Shown here one piece after another: positions 9,268 through 16,290 of a DNA stretch of 64,000 bases. The stretch is taken from positions 39,364 through 103,363 of the forward strand of contig LSKF01000020.1 in NCBI GenBank assembly GCA_001556995.1, given 5' to 3'. The notes beneath the pieces are model-generated. The model searched no databases. It saw only the letters and a program-made list of their open reading frames with translations, and had not been told where the DNA came from. Position numbers and translations under genes: made by a program. This DNA comes from Erythrobacteraceae bacterium CCH12-C2 (GTDB lineage: Bacteria > Pseudomonadota > Alphaproteobacteria > Sphingomonadales > Sphingomonadaceae). Each line of letters starts with the position of its first letter. Positions within the stretch are counted from its first letter, which is position 1.

Positions 9268-9690
9268 TTAAAGACTCGGCTGGAAAAAAGACGCGACTTC
9301 AATCCTGCTGACAAAGGTGCTCGCGACCGGATTTCCCTGCGCATCGCGGGCGGGCTCGAAGCTGTGCGACCGCGCGAATGCCCGGCAGAGCTCGCGCTGG
9401 GTGAATTCCATGCGGAATTGCCGCGAAAAGCTGCACCCGGTCACCTTGCCCTCGGGATCCACTGCCAATGTGTAATCGAGCACCTGCGAGAGTGTGCCGA
9501 CCTGAATCAGGCGGCGATAGAGACGTTCGTATTTGAGTTCGGTGAGCAGGGGGCTCGCACCCGGATTATCTGCCATCGCGGTGGAAATGCTGTAAGCGGC
9601 TGCGACCGGGGGCTGCGCTTCGGCAGCGAGCGGTACGCAGACCGACAAGGCAACACCAGAGACTGCAAGCTTGAGCGAAGTCGAGGTCAT
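9268..9690 (-). CDS. Secreted protein with TonB C-terminal-like fold (paralogue 1)
   Basis: A 140-residue protein beginning with a signal peptide (MTSTSLKLAVSGVALSVCV, cleaved near AEAQ). The mature part reads YTLAVDPEGKVTGCSF, then two conserved cysteines spaced 17 apart, and SFEPARDAQGNPVAS. This resembles the beta-strand/helix plan of TonB C-terminal or energy-transducer-like domains but without the membrane anchor. The next gene on the same strand encodes a paralogue. The in-frame ATG 15 codons upstream is unlikely because it precedes the signal peptide. Function unknown; a periplasmic location is inferred. Confidence 0.65.
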   Translation of the reverse strand: MTSTSLKLAVSGVALSVCVPLAAEAQPPVAAAYSISTAMADNPGASPLLTELKYERLYRRLIQVGTLSQVLDYTLAVDPEGKVTGCSFSRQFRMEFTQRELCRAFARSHSFEPARDAQGNPVASTFVSRIEVASFFQPSL

Positions 9691-9755
9691 GTCGGGGCCT
9701 TTCCATCTCTGCGAGGACAGAACGACCTTAAACACAACACGTTGTCAGGAAGATG

Positions 9756-10154
9756 TCAATCCTTCGTGCGCATTTCCAGAAAGTTCAGCCGCCCCTCATA
9801 GCTGCCCTCGATCTGCTTGCCTGAACCATCAACCGCCGGTTCGAAGCTGTGGTTGCGGATCAACACCTCGCACAGCTTGTCATTGACATAGTTCATGCGG
9901 AACTTTTCCGACAATTCGCAATTCGTCGCCGCCCCGGCTTCGTCCACCACCAGCGTATAGCCGACCTCGCCGCGCCATACTCTGAGACGCGAGGCCTCCT
10001 TGAGAAACTCGCGCTCACCCGTGAACGCGATCAGGCGCGCAGGCTTCACCTTGGACCGCGCTGTGCCGTCGCCGGGCCCCTTTTCCTGAGCCGTAGCGGG
10101 CACCGCGCCCGCTGCGAACACAAGGAGGGCGGCCGGGAGAAGCGCAAATTTCAT
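9756..10154 (-). CDS. Secreted protein with TonB C-terminal-like fold (paralogue 2)
   Basis: A 132-residue protein with a clear signal peptide (MKFALLPAALLVFAAGAVPATAQ). Its C-terminal half aligns with the neighbour at 9268-9690: YTLVVDEAGAATNCEL, KFRMN, a second cysteine in KLCEVL, and NHSFEPAVDGSGKQ. The shared cysteine pair suggests a disulfide in the periplasm. The two genes run in the same direction 65 bases apart, so this looks like a tandem duplication. No specific function can be given. Confidence 0.65.
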   Translation of the reverse strand: MKFALLPAALLVFAAGAVPATAQEKGPGDGTARSKVKPARLIAFTGEREFLKEASRLRVWRGEVGYTLVVDEAGAATNCELSEKFRMNYVNDKLCEVLIRNHSFEPAVDGSGKQIEGSYEGRLNFLEMRTKD

Positions 10155-10399
10155 GATGAATACTCTCTGGAGAGGGTCATGCCGCGGGGGTGCGTCATGT
10201 GTCTTCCAAGATACGCATTTGATCCGACAGCGCAATTCGAACCCGAAATGTCATGCAATTCGATGCGTTATGTCCGTTTGCGGCGACAAATCATTTCATA
10301 AGTTACACCACTGCGAAAAATTACAACTCGGTGACGCAGCAACTGCAATGGCCCACGCAATCGCCGTCAGGTGCTGTGGCGAATCCGCACCACGCCCCC

Positions 10400-11962
10400 T
10401 CAGGCCAAACCGGCCGCCGCCATCAGCGCCCGAGTGCTGGGATCGAACTGGCCCTCCCCCGATTCGATCTGCTTGGCGATGGCCTTGCCCAGCTCCACTC
10501 CGAACTGATCGAAGGGGTTGATCCCCATCAGCACTGCATTGGCGAAGGTGCGATGTTCGTGGAACGCGATCAAAGCGCCCAGAGCGGCCGCATCGCAATC
10601 ATCGACGAGGAAGGTGGTCGAGGGCCGGTCCCCCGCATAGGCCCGCGCCGGATCATCGGAAGATTTCCCCGCCATCAGCGCGGCCCCCTGCGCGAGGCAA
10701 TTCATCAACAGGATGCGATGATGCGCCGGATCGAGCTGATCGCCGGGCGCGATGCTGGCGATGAAATCGACCGGGATCAGCTGCGTCCCCTGATGCAGCA
10801 GTTGGAACACCGCGTGCTGTGCGTCGGTGCCCACCCCGCCCCAGGTGACTGGCGCGGTCGGCCCATCGACCGGCGAACCATCGACCATCACGCTTTTGCC
10901 GTTCGATTCCATTTCGAGCTGCTGGAGATAATCGGGCAGCAGCGCGAGCCGCTCGTCATAGGCGAAGACCGCGCGGGTCTGGCAGCCTTTGATGCGGGTG
11001 TAGAACTGGTCGGCAAAGGCCGCGAGCAAGGGCGCATTGGCGCGGCCCTCGGTGGCGCGGAAGTGATCGTCTACCGCCTTCGCGCCGGCGAGCATCGCGC
11101 GGAATTCCGCCATGCCGACCGCCAGCGCGACCGGAAAGCCGATCGAGGACCAAAGCGAATAACGCCCACCGACGCTTTCGGGGAACGGCAGAATGCGGGT
11201 TTCATCGACCCCCCACTCCACCGCCTTTTCGGGCGCTGCGGTCAGCGCCACGACCCGGCCACCCGGATCCTCCACCCCGTTCTGCGCCAGCCATGTCAGC
11301 GCGCCTGTCGCATTGGTGAGGGTCTCGATGGTGGTGAAGGTCTTGGACGCGACCGCGATCAGCGTCGTCGCCGGGTCGCAGGCAGCGAAAGCCTGTTCGA
11401 GCGCGAGGCCATCGATGTTCGAAACCACATGCACATCGACCAGCGCCAGATCGCGGGTCAGCGCGTCGATCGCCAGCGCCGGGCCGAGCGCCGAGCCGCC
11501 GATGCCGATGGCGATGCAATGGCGGATCTCGCCCAGTGCGCCTTCATGGATCGCCTCGATCAGCAATTCCATCCGCGCATGGAGCGCATCGGCTTCCTCA
11601 ACCTGCGCGGGCGTTCCGCTGCCGCGCATCGCGCCGTGAGTGGCGGCGCGGCCTTCGGTCGGGTTGACGATCCCGCCGCCGAACAAGGCCTCGCGCGCGG
11701 CAGCAAAACCTGCCGCGTCGGCCAGCGCCTCGAATGCCGACAGGGCTTCGTTACTGAGGTGGGTTTTGGAAAAGTCGATGCGCATCCCGGCTTCGGCGGT
11801 GCTGCCCGGCTCGACTGGCCAGGTGATCCGGCGGGTCATCGCCTCGGGCCGCGCGGAATCGGCGGCGAACAGATCAGCGAGCGTCACCGGCGCCATCGCC
11901 CGCAAGCCTTCCCACGCCGCGGCCATCGACGCCTTGTTCTGAGCCCCACCCAATCCACTCAT
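10400..11962 (-). CDS. pgi: Glucose-6-phosphate isomerase
   Basis: A 520-residue phosphoglucose isomerase interconverting glucose 6-phosphate and fructose 6-phosphate. Recognisable segments are IGIGGSALGPALAIDAL and SKTFTTIETLTNA (phosphate binding), the first signature near GGRYSLWSSIGFPVAL, and GVGTDAQHAVFQLLHQGTQ, which carries the catalytic glutamine/histidine neighbourhood. The frame stays open 74 codons further upstream, across the divergent lepB start, but the ATG at 11962 has AAGGGGAA in front and gives a normal protein. It supplies hexose phosphate for the glycogen pathway encoded at 45555-58460. Confidence 0.95.
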   Translation of the reverse strand: MSGLGGAQNKASMAAAWEGLRAMAPVTLADLFAADSARPEAMTRRITWPVEPGSTAEAGMRIDFSKTHLSNEALSAFEALADAAGFAAAREALFGGGIVNPTEGRAATHGAMRGSGTPAQVEEADALHARMELLIEAIHEGALGEIRHCIAIGIGGSALGPALAIDALTRDLALVDVHVVSNIDGLALEQAFAACDPATTLIAVASKTFTTIETLTNATGALTWLAQNGVEDPGGRVVALTAAPEKAVEWGVDETRILPFPESVGGRYSLWSSIGFPVALAVGMAEFRAMLAGAKAVDDHFRATEGRANAPLLAAFADQFYTRIKGCQTRAVFAYDERLALLPDYLQQLEMESNGKSVMVDGSPVDGPTAPVTWGGVGTDAQHAVFQLLHQGTQLIPVDFIASIAPGDQLDPAHHRILLMNCLAQGAALMAGKSSDDPARAYAGDRPSTTFLVDDCDAAALGALIAFHEHRTFANAVLMGINPFDQFGVELGKAIAKQIESGEGQFDPSTRALMAAAGLA

Positions 11963-12011
11963 TACCGTTCCCCTTTGCGCACAAGTGCGGCTGCGAGTAA
12001 GGGGCTTGAGG

Positions 12012-12854
12012 ATGGATGTTAAGACCCAATCTTTCGGGCAGGCGATGCCCGACCCCGCGAGCGACGCGGCGCGCGCTGGCGAAGGATGGGGTAGCTTCGT
12101 CTGGTTCCTGATCAAGCTGTTGCTGGCGGTGCTCGCCCTGCGAACGCTGGTGTTTGCGCCGTTCTCGATCCCGTCGGAAAGCATGTTGCCGCGGCTGATG
12201 AACGGCGATTACCTACTGGCGTCGAAGTGGCCCTATGGCTTTTCGCGCCACTCGCTGCCCTTCACCGTACCGCTGCACGAAGGACGCGTGCTGCCAGCCG
12301 CGCCTGCCCGGGGCGATGTGGTGATCTTCAAGCACCCGGTCGATGGTCGCGATTACATCAAGCGGGTGATCGCCCTTCCCGGTGACACCATCGCGGTGAA
12401 CAGCGGAGAAGTCATCCTCAACGGCACCCCCGTCCCGCGCCGCCGGATCGCCGATGCGCTGATCCCGCTCTCGCCCAACACGGTTTGCGCTTGGGGCGGC
12501 GATGTGGTGCCGGGCGAGGACGGCGCGCAGGCCTGTCGCTATGCGCGGTTCCGCGAAACCCTGCCGGGTGGGCCAAGCTATGACGTGCTCGATTTCGGGC
12601 TGACCCCGGCGGATGGCTTTGCCCCGATCACCGTGCCCGCCGGAACGGTGTTTGTGATGGGCGACAACCGCGACAATTCGCGCGACAGCCGCTTTGCCGC
12701 CGTTGCAGGTGACGGGGTCGGGCTGGTCCCGCAAGACCTGCTGGTGGGCCGGGCCGAGATCATCGTCTGGTCGACCGATGGCAGCGCCGAGTGGCTCTTG
12801 CCGTGGACGTGGTTTTCCGCCGCGCGCTGGGACCGGATCGGGGACGCGCTGTGA
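12012..12854 (+). CDS. lepB: Signal peptidase I
   Basis: A 280-residue type I signal peptidase of the inner membrane. A transmembrane segment at about residues 29-50 is followed by the nucleophile box FSIPSESMLP (Ser57) and the general-base region GRDYIKRVIALPGD (Lys117). The C-terminal boxes VFVMGDNRDNSRDSR and LVGRAEIIVW are intact. The ATG at 12012 is preceded by AAGGGG at a suitable distance. Its stop overlaps the rnc start (GTGA), giving a lepB-rnc-era order common in alphaproteobacteria. Confidence 0.95.
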   Translation: MDVKTQSFGQAMPDPASDAARAGEGWGSFVWFLIKLLLAVLALRTLVFAPFSIPSESMLPRLMNGDYLLASKWPYGFSRHSLPFTVPLHEGRVLPAAPARGDVVIFKHPVDGRDYIKRVIALPGDTIAVNSGEVILNGTPVPRRRIADALIPLSPNTVCAWGGDVVPGEDGAQACRYARFRETLPGGPSYDVLDFGLTPADGFAPITVPAGTVFVMGDNRDNSRDSRFAAVAGDGVGLVPQDLLVGRAEIIVWSTDGSAEWLLPWTWFSAARWDRIGDAL

Positions 12855-13534
12855 GCGGGCTTGACCCGGCCACCCGCGATTGGCTCGCCTCGCACGGCTT
12901 TGAGGTTGTCAACGAGGCCCCATGGCTCGAGGCGCTGACCCATGGCAGCTTCAACGGTTCGGGCGCGGAGGTGGCGGATTACCAGCGGCTCGAGTTCCTC
13001 GGCGACCGGGTGCTCGGCCTCTCGGTCGCGGCATGGCTGTTCCGCGCGGGCAACGCACCCGAGGGCAAGCTTTCGCAGCGCTTGAATGCGCTCGTCAGCG
13101 GTATGACCTGCGCCCGGATCGCTCGCAAGATCGGCCTGCCCGCCCACGTCCGCCTCGGCAAGCAGGCGCGCGATGATGGCGGGGCGGATAGCGACAAGAT
13201 CCTCGGCGACGCGATGGAGGCGCTGATCGGGGCCTGCTTTATCGAGCACGGCTTCGATACCGCCCGCGACATCATCTACCGCCTGTGGGCGCACGAGCTC
13301 GAAGGCGATATCGGCAAGGCCAAGCATCCCAAGAGCGCGCTGCAGGAATGGGCCGCAGGCAATCGCCGCGCGACCCCGGTCTATGAAGTCACCGACCGCA
13401 GCGGCCCCGATCATGCCGCGCGCTTCACTGTGCGCGTCACCATCCGCAATGTCGGCAGCGCCGAGGCCAGCGCAACCAGCAAGAGCGAAGCGGAGAAGCT
13501 GGCGGCCAAGGCGTTTCTGGAAAGCTTTGGGTAA
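12851..13534 (+). CDS. rnc: Ribonuclease III
   Basis: A 227-residue double-strand-specific endoribonuclease acting on rRNA precursors and structured RNAs. The catalytic helix YQRLEFLGDRVLGL carries the metal-binding Glu and Asp; a second acidic set lies in DKILGDAMEALIGACF. The C-terminal 70 residues (PKSALQEWAAGN to AEKLAAKAFLES) form the double-stranded RNA-binding domain. The start is a GTG at 12851 overlapping the lepB stop by four bases, which points to translational coupling; the in-frame ATG upstream lies inside lepB. Confidence 0.95.
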   Translation: MSGLDPATRDWLASHGFEVVNEAPWLEALTHGSFNGSGAEVADYQRLEFLGDRVLGLSVAAWLFRAGNAPEGKLSQRLNALVSGMTCARIARKIGLPAHVRLGKQARDDGGADSDKILGDAMEALIGACFIEHGFDTARDIIYRLWAHELEGDIGKAKHPKSALQEWAAGNRRATPVYEVTDRSGPDHAARFTVRVTIRNVGSAEASATSKSEAEKLAAKAFLESFG

Positions 13535-13542
13535 CCCTTCCT

Positions 13543-13562
13543 CCCCTCCCTCAAGGGAGGGG
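13543..13562. repeat. Hairpin CCCCTCCC/GGGAGGGG after rnc
   Basis: A GC-only inverted repeat starting nine bases after the rnc stop, without a following T run. It reads like the short CCTCCCTCAAGGGAGG dispersed repeat common in this lineage rather than an intrinsic terminator. It may still stabilise the lepB-rnc mRNA end. Confidence 0.5.
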
Positions 13563-13628
13563 CTGGGGGTGGGTGCTCCACCTCACTTGAACGCGCGACA
13601 TCCCGCCCAAAACATCAAAAAGAGAACA

Positions 13629-13655
13629 GCCCTTCGACAAGCTCAGGGCGAACGG
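13629..13655. repeat. Single palindromic repeat (CTTCGACAAGCTCAGGGCG core) before era
   Basis: One copy of the repeat family seen at 614-702 and 20781-20896, placed 14 bases upstream of the era start codon. It contains its own GCCCT/AGGGC inverted ends. Confidence 0.75.
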
Positions 13656-13668
13656 ATATTGTAACCTC

Positions 13669-14586
13669 ATGACAGAAACCATCCCCACCCGCTGCGGCGT
13701 CATCGCCGTGATCGGCGCGCCCAATGCGGGCAAATCGACCCTTGTGAACCAGCTCGTCGGCCAGAAGGTCGCGATCACCAGCGCCAAGGCGCAGACCACC
13801 CGCGCCCGGATGCTGGGGATTGCGCTGCACGAGTTGGCGGGCACGCCGGTGCAGATGATTCTGGTCGACACCCCCGGCATTTTCGCCCCCAAGCGCCGCC
13901 TCGACCGCGCCATGGTGAGCGCGGCGTGGGAAGGTGCGGAGAGCGCCGATGCAGTGCTGCTGCTGGTCGACCCGATCAAGCAGCGCCGCCATGAATTGGA
14001 GCCGCTGCTGGAGGCGCTGGCGGGCCGCCCCGAACGCAAGATCCTCGTCCTCAACAAGGTCGACCGCGCCAAGAAGGAGCCGCTGCTGGCATTGGCGCAG
14101 GAACTCGGCGCCAAGGTCGATTTTGCCGAAATCTACTTCGTCTCGGCCCTGACCGGCGAAGGCGTGGGCGAGCTGAAGGACCACCTCGCGGGGATGATGC
14201 CCGAAGGCGAATGGATGTATCCCGAAGACCAGGTCTCCGACGCCTCCGAGCGCCTGCTCGCCGCCGAGATCACCCGCGAACAGCTGTATAAACAGCTCCA
14301 CGAAGAACTGCCCTATGACAGCGCGGTGCGGCCCGAAAAATACGAGGTCCGCCCCGATGGCAGTGTGGAGATCCACCAGCAGATCGTCGTCACCCGCGAC
14401 AACCAGCGCGCGATCGTGCTCGGCAAGGGCGGATCGAAGATCAAGGCGATCGGCGCCGCGGCGCGGGCAGAACTGGCCGAGGTGCTGGGCGTGAAGGTGC
14501 ACCTGTTCCTGCACGTGAAGGTCCTCGAGAACTGGGCCGAGGACCGAGAGATTTTCGAGGAGATTGGGCTGGATTGGGTGCGGTGA
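13669..14586 (+). CDS. era: GTPase Era
   Basis: A 305-residue ribosome-assembly GTPase that binds 16S rRNA near its 3' end. G1 is AVIGAPNAGKSTLVNQL, the switch region AQTTRARM carries the conserved threonine, G3 is LVDTPGIF and G4 is LNKVD. The C-terminal KH domain contains RAIVLGKGGSKIKAIGAAAR. It is the third gene after lepB and rnc, separated from rnc by 134 bases holding two dispersed repeats. Its stop codon shares a base with the start of the next lipoprotein gene (TGATG). Confidence 0.95.
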   Translation: MTETIPTRCGVIAVIGAPNAGKSTLVNQLVGQKVAITSAKAQTTRARMLGIALHELAGTPVQMILVDTPGIFAPKRRLDRAMVSAAWEGAESADAVLLLVDPIKQRRHELEPLLEALAGRPERKILVLNKVDRAKKEPLLALAQELGAKVDFAEIYFVSALTGEGVGELKDHLAGMMPEGEWMYPEDQVSDASERLLAAEITREQLYKQLHEELPYDSAVRPEKYEVRPDGSVEIHQQIVVTRDNQRAIVLGKGGSKIKAIGAAARAELAEVLGVKVHLFLHVKVLENWAEDREIFEEIGLDWVR

Positions 14587-15251
14587 TGCGGATTGCGCTA
14601 ACCGTATCGGCATCGGCTGCACTAGCTCTTGGTGCGGGATGCTCGCCATCGGATGCAGACACCTCGCGGAGCCCGGCTGGTGGCTCGGGAAATGCCACCC
14701 AGTACGTCGGGGCCGATGCCAGTGCGGCCTACCTAAGCGCAGAGGCATTGGAAGCGGGATGCTCTATCGCTGTGAGCTATGCCACGACGCAGTTCGACGA
14801 GGCTGACAAGCCTCTCGTCCTTGAAGACGCCACGGCATACCCGCCTCAGTTGACAGATGAGGATGCGGCGACGGCACTCGCATACCTTCTCGGAGGAGAG
14901 AAGGGCGATCCGGCGACCCCCGCCATCCGCGCGCGAGCACGCGCATTCGTCACGCTGGTCGGGAAAGACTTGTTCGCGAAATGCCCTGCGATTGCGGAAA
15001 TCAGGACGAAGCGTGCATTCGCGCCGGACCCCGAACAGAAAGCACCTCCGGAGACCCCTGACGGTCTGTTCTACACCTACGAGACGCTCGCAATTTCTCT
15101 GCCGCTGGTCGACCTCGAGCAAGGGCAAGCCTTCATGTGGACTGGGGGGAGCTGCGGGCCGCTTTGCGGCGGAACGGGAATCGTGATGTTCACTAGGCAG
15201 CCCGACGGATCGTGGTCGCGCTCCAATTACGCGGGCCTCACCGTGAGCTAG
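14586..15251 (+). CDS. Putative lipoprotein, translationally coupled to era
   Basis: A 221-residue protein with a lipoprotein signal (MRIALTVSASAALALGAGC, lipobox LGAGC with the lipidated cysteine at residue 19). The middle is acidic and alanine-rich. The C-terminus has an unusual cysteine motif, GGSCGPLCGGTG, followed by IVMFTRQPDGSW, which looks like a small beta-hairpin. No family is recognised. The ATG at 14586 overlaps the era stop as TGATG, so translation is probably coupled. By eye its base composition is lower in GC than the era gene's. Probably anchored to the inner or outer membrane. Confidence 0.7.
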   Translation: MRIALTVSASAALALGAGCSPSDADTSRSPAGGSGNATQYVGADASAAYLSAEALEAGCSIAVSYATTQFDEADKPLVLEDATAYPPQLTDEDAATALAYLLGGEKGDPATPAIRARARAFVTLVGKDLFAKCPAIAEIRTKRAFAPDPEQKAPPETPDGLFYTYETLAISLPLVDLEQGQAFMWTGGSCGPLCGGTGIVMFTRQPDGSWSRSNYAGLTVS

Positions 15252-15255
15252 CCAA

Positions 15256-15276
15256 GCCCCGTGTCGAGCACGGGGC
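15256..15276. terminator. Hairpin between convergent lipoprotein and response-regulator genes
   Basis: A perfect 8-bp inverted repeat GCCCCGTG / CACGGGGC with a five-base loop sits in the 41-base gap between two convergent genes. Only short T stretches follow on either strand, so termination is plausible but not certain. Confidence 0.5.
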
Positions 15277-15292
15277 GACGAGGAGGGTTTGT

Positions 15293-15889
15293 TCACCCCC
15301 GCCCCAGCTTCTCCAGCTTGGCGCGCAGGGCCGCCTCGTCGAACGGCTTGACGATGTAATCATCCGCGCCTGCGGCGATGCCATCGTGAATATCCTTGGC
15401 CTCGCCGTTCGAGGTGCAGAACACCACGATCGGCTCCTTGGGCGTGGGGATCGCGCGCAGGTTCTGGACGAAGGCGATGCCGTCCATTTCGGGCATGTTC
15501 CAGTCGGTCAGCACCAGATCGGGCATGGACTGCTTGCAGCGCGCGAGCGCTTCGTGGCCGTCCTGCGCCTCGATCGGGACGTAACCGAGGCTCAGCGCGA
15601 TCTTGCTGGAGACCTTGCGGATCACTCGGCTGTCATCGACGATCAGGCAGGTCTTGGCCGCGGCAGCGGGAGCCTCGTTAGCCGCATAGCGATCGCGCAT
15701 GGCCTTGGCCGCTGCAACGATAGCGTCGGTATCAGAGCTAGGGGCTTCGGACACAACAGGCGCATGGGCCGCCGCCACCGTACCTGCGGAACGCTCAGCC
15801 TCGCCCTGCGCGAGCTTTTCCGCCAGCGTCTTGCCTTCCATGCCTGAGCGACGGTGCGGGCCGGAATTGCGCTTGATCAGATTCTGCAC
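15293..15889 (-). CDS. CheY-like response regulator with N-terminal extension
   Basis: The C-terminal 120 residues form a receiver domain: TCLIVDDSRVIRKVSS with the acidic pair, the phosphoacceptor aspartate in LVLTDWNMPEMDG, the conserved Thr/Ser in VVFCTSNGEA, and the conserved lysine in DYIVKPFDE. There is no output domain, so it probably acts through protein contacts. The N-terminal 75 or so residues are alanine-rich and probably disordered. The start is uncertain: a GTG at 15889, overlapping the upstream gene by 13 bases, or an ATG at 15841. I list the longer form because a G-rich sequence precedes it. Confidence 0.82.
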   Translation of the reverse strand: MQNLIKRNSGPHRRSGMEGKTLAEKLAQGEAERSAGTVAAAHAPVVSEAPSSDTDAIVAAAKAMRDRYAANEAPAAAAKTCLIVDDSRVIRKVSSKIALSLGYVPIEAQDGHEALARCKQSMPDLVLTDWNMPEMDGIAFVQNLRAIPTPKEPIVVFCTSNGEAKDIHDGIAAGADDYIVKPFDEAALRAKLEKLGRG

Positions 15890-16191
15890 GGCTCTGCCCC
15901 CCCATCAAATGTCGCATAAGCCGCGTCATAGGCGCGTGCGGCGTAATCATCCGAATAGACGTCCTCGTCCGGCACGCCGACACCTTCGCCCGGGGTCATG
16001 CGGATGTGCAGGTAGGGCATCCAGACGTCGCCGAATTCGGCCTTCTGGTACCACACGTCGAGCACGTCATAGCTCGCCCACATGCCGTCAGGTTCACGCA
16101 GGCGAATGCCTTCGCCAATGCGCGGCACGGCGGCGAAGCGGATGCGCGCCTGGGTTTGATGGGTTTCGTTCTGGACTTCGATTTCGATCAC
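15877..16191 (-). CDS. Conserved hypothetical small protein
   Basis: A 104-residue acidic, tyrosine- and tryptophan-rich soluble protein with a GTG start at 16191. It has no signal peptide or membrane segment. The central part (RIGEGIRLREPDGMWASYDVLDVWYQ) reads like a small beta-barrel. It runs directly into the response-regulator gene with a possible 13-base overlap, so the two are probably co-expressed. Function unknown. Confidence 0.6.
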   Translation of the reverse strand: MIEIEVQNETHQTQARIRFAAVPRIGEGIRLREPDGMWASYDVLDVWYQKAEFGDVWMPYLHIRMTPGEGVGVPDEDVYSDDYAARAYDAAYATFDGGAEPCRI

Positions 16192-16261
16192 GGTTCAGCC
16201 CTTGGTCTGGGGCCTTTGTGATAGCCGGGTAATGCTTTAAGATTTACCAACACGCATGAAA

Positions 16262-16290
16262 GGCAAGCAGCGGCCTTACCGCCGCTCGCC
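16262..16290 (-). terminator. Possible terminator after topA
   Basis: Directly after the topA stop the minus strand reads GGCGAGCGGC, a short loop, and GCCGCTGCTTGCC, an imperfect hairpin with a bulge, followed by TTTC. The pairing is incomplete, so this is tentative. Confidence 0.35.

Noticed and set aside
10253..12022. 589-codon open frame on the plus strand opposite pgi
   Set aside because: It lies wholly antisense to the well-supported pgi gene, has an Arg/His/Gln-rich composition typical of high-GC shadow frames, and resembles no protein.
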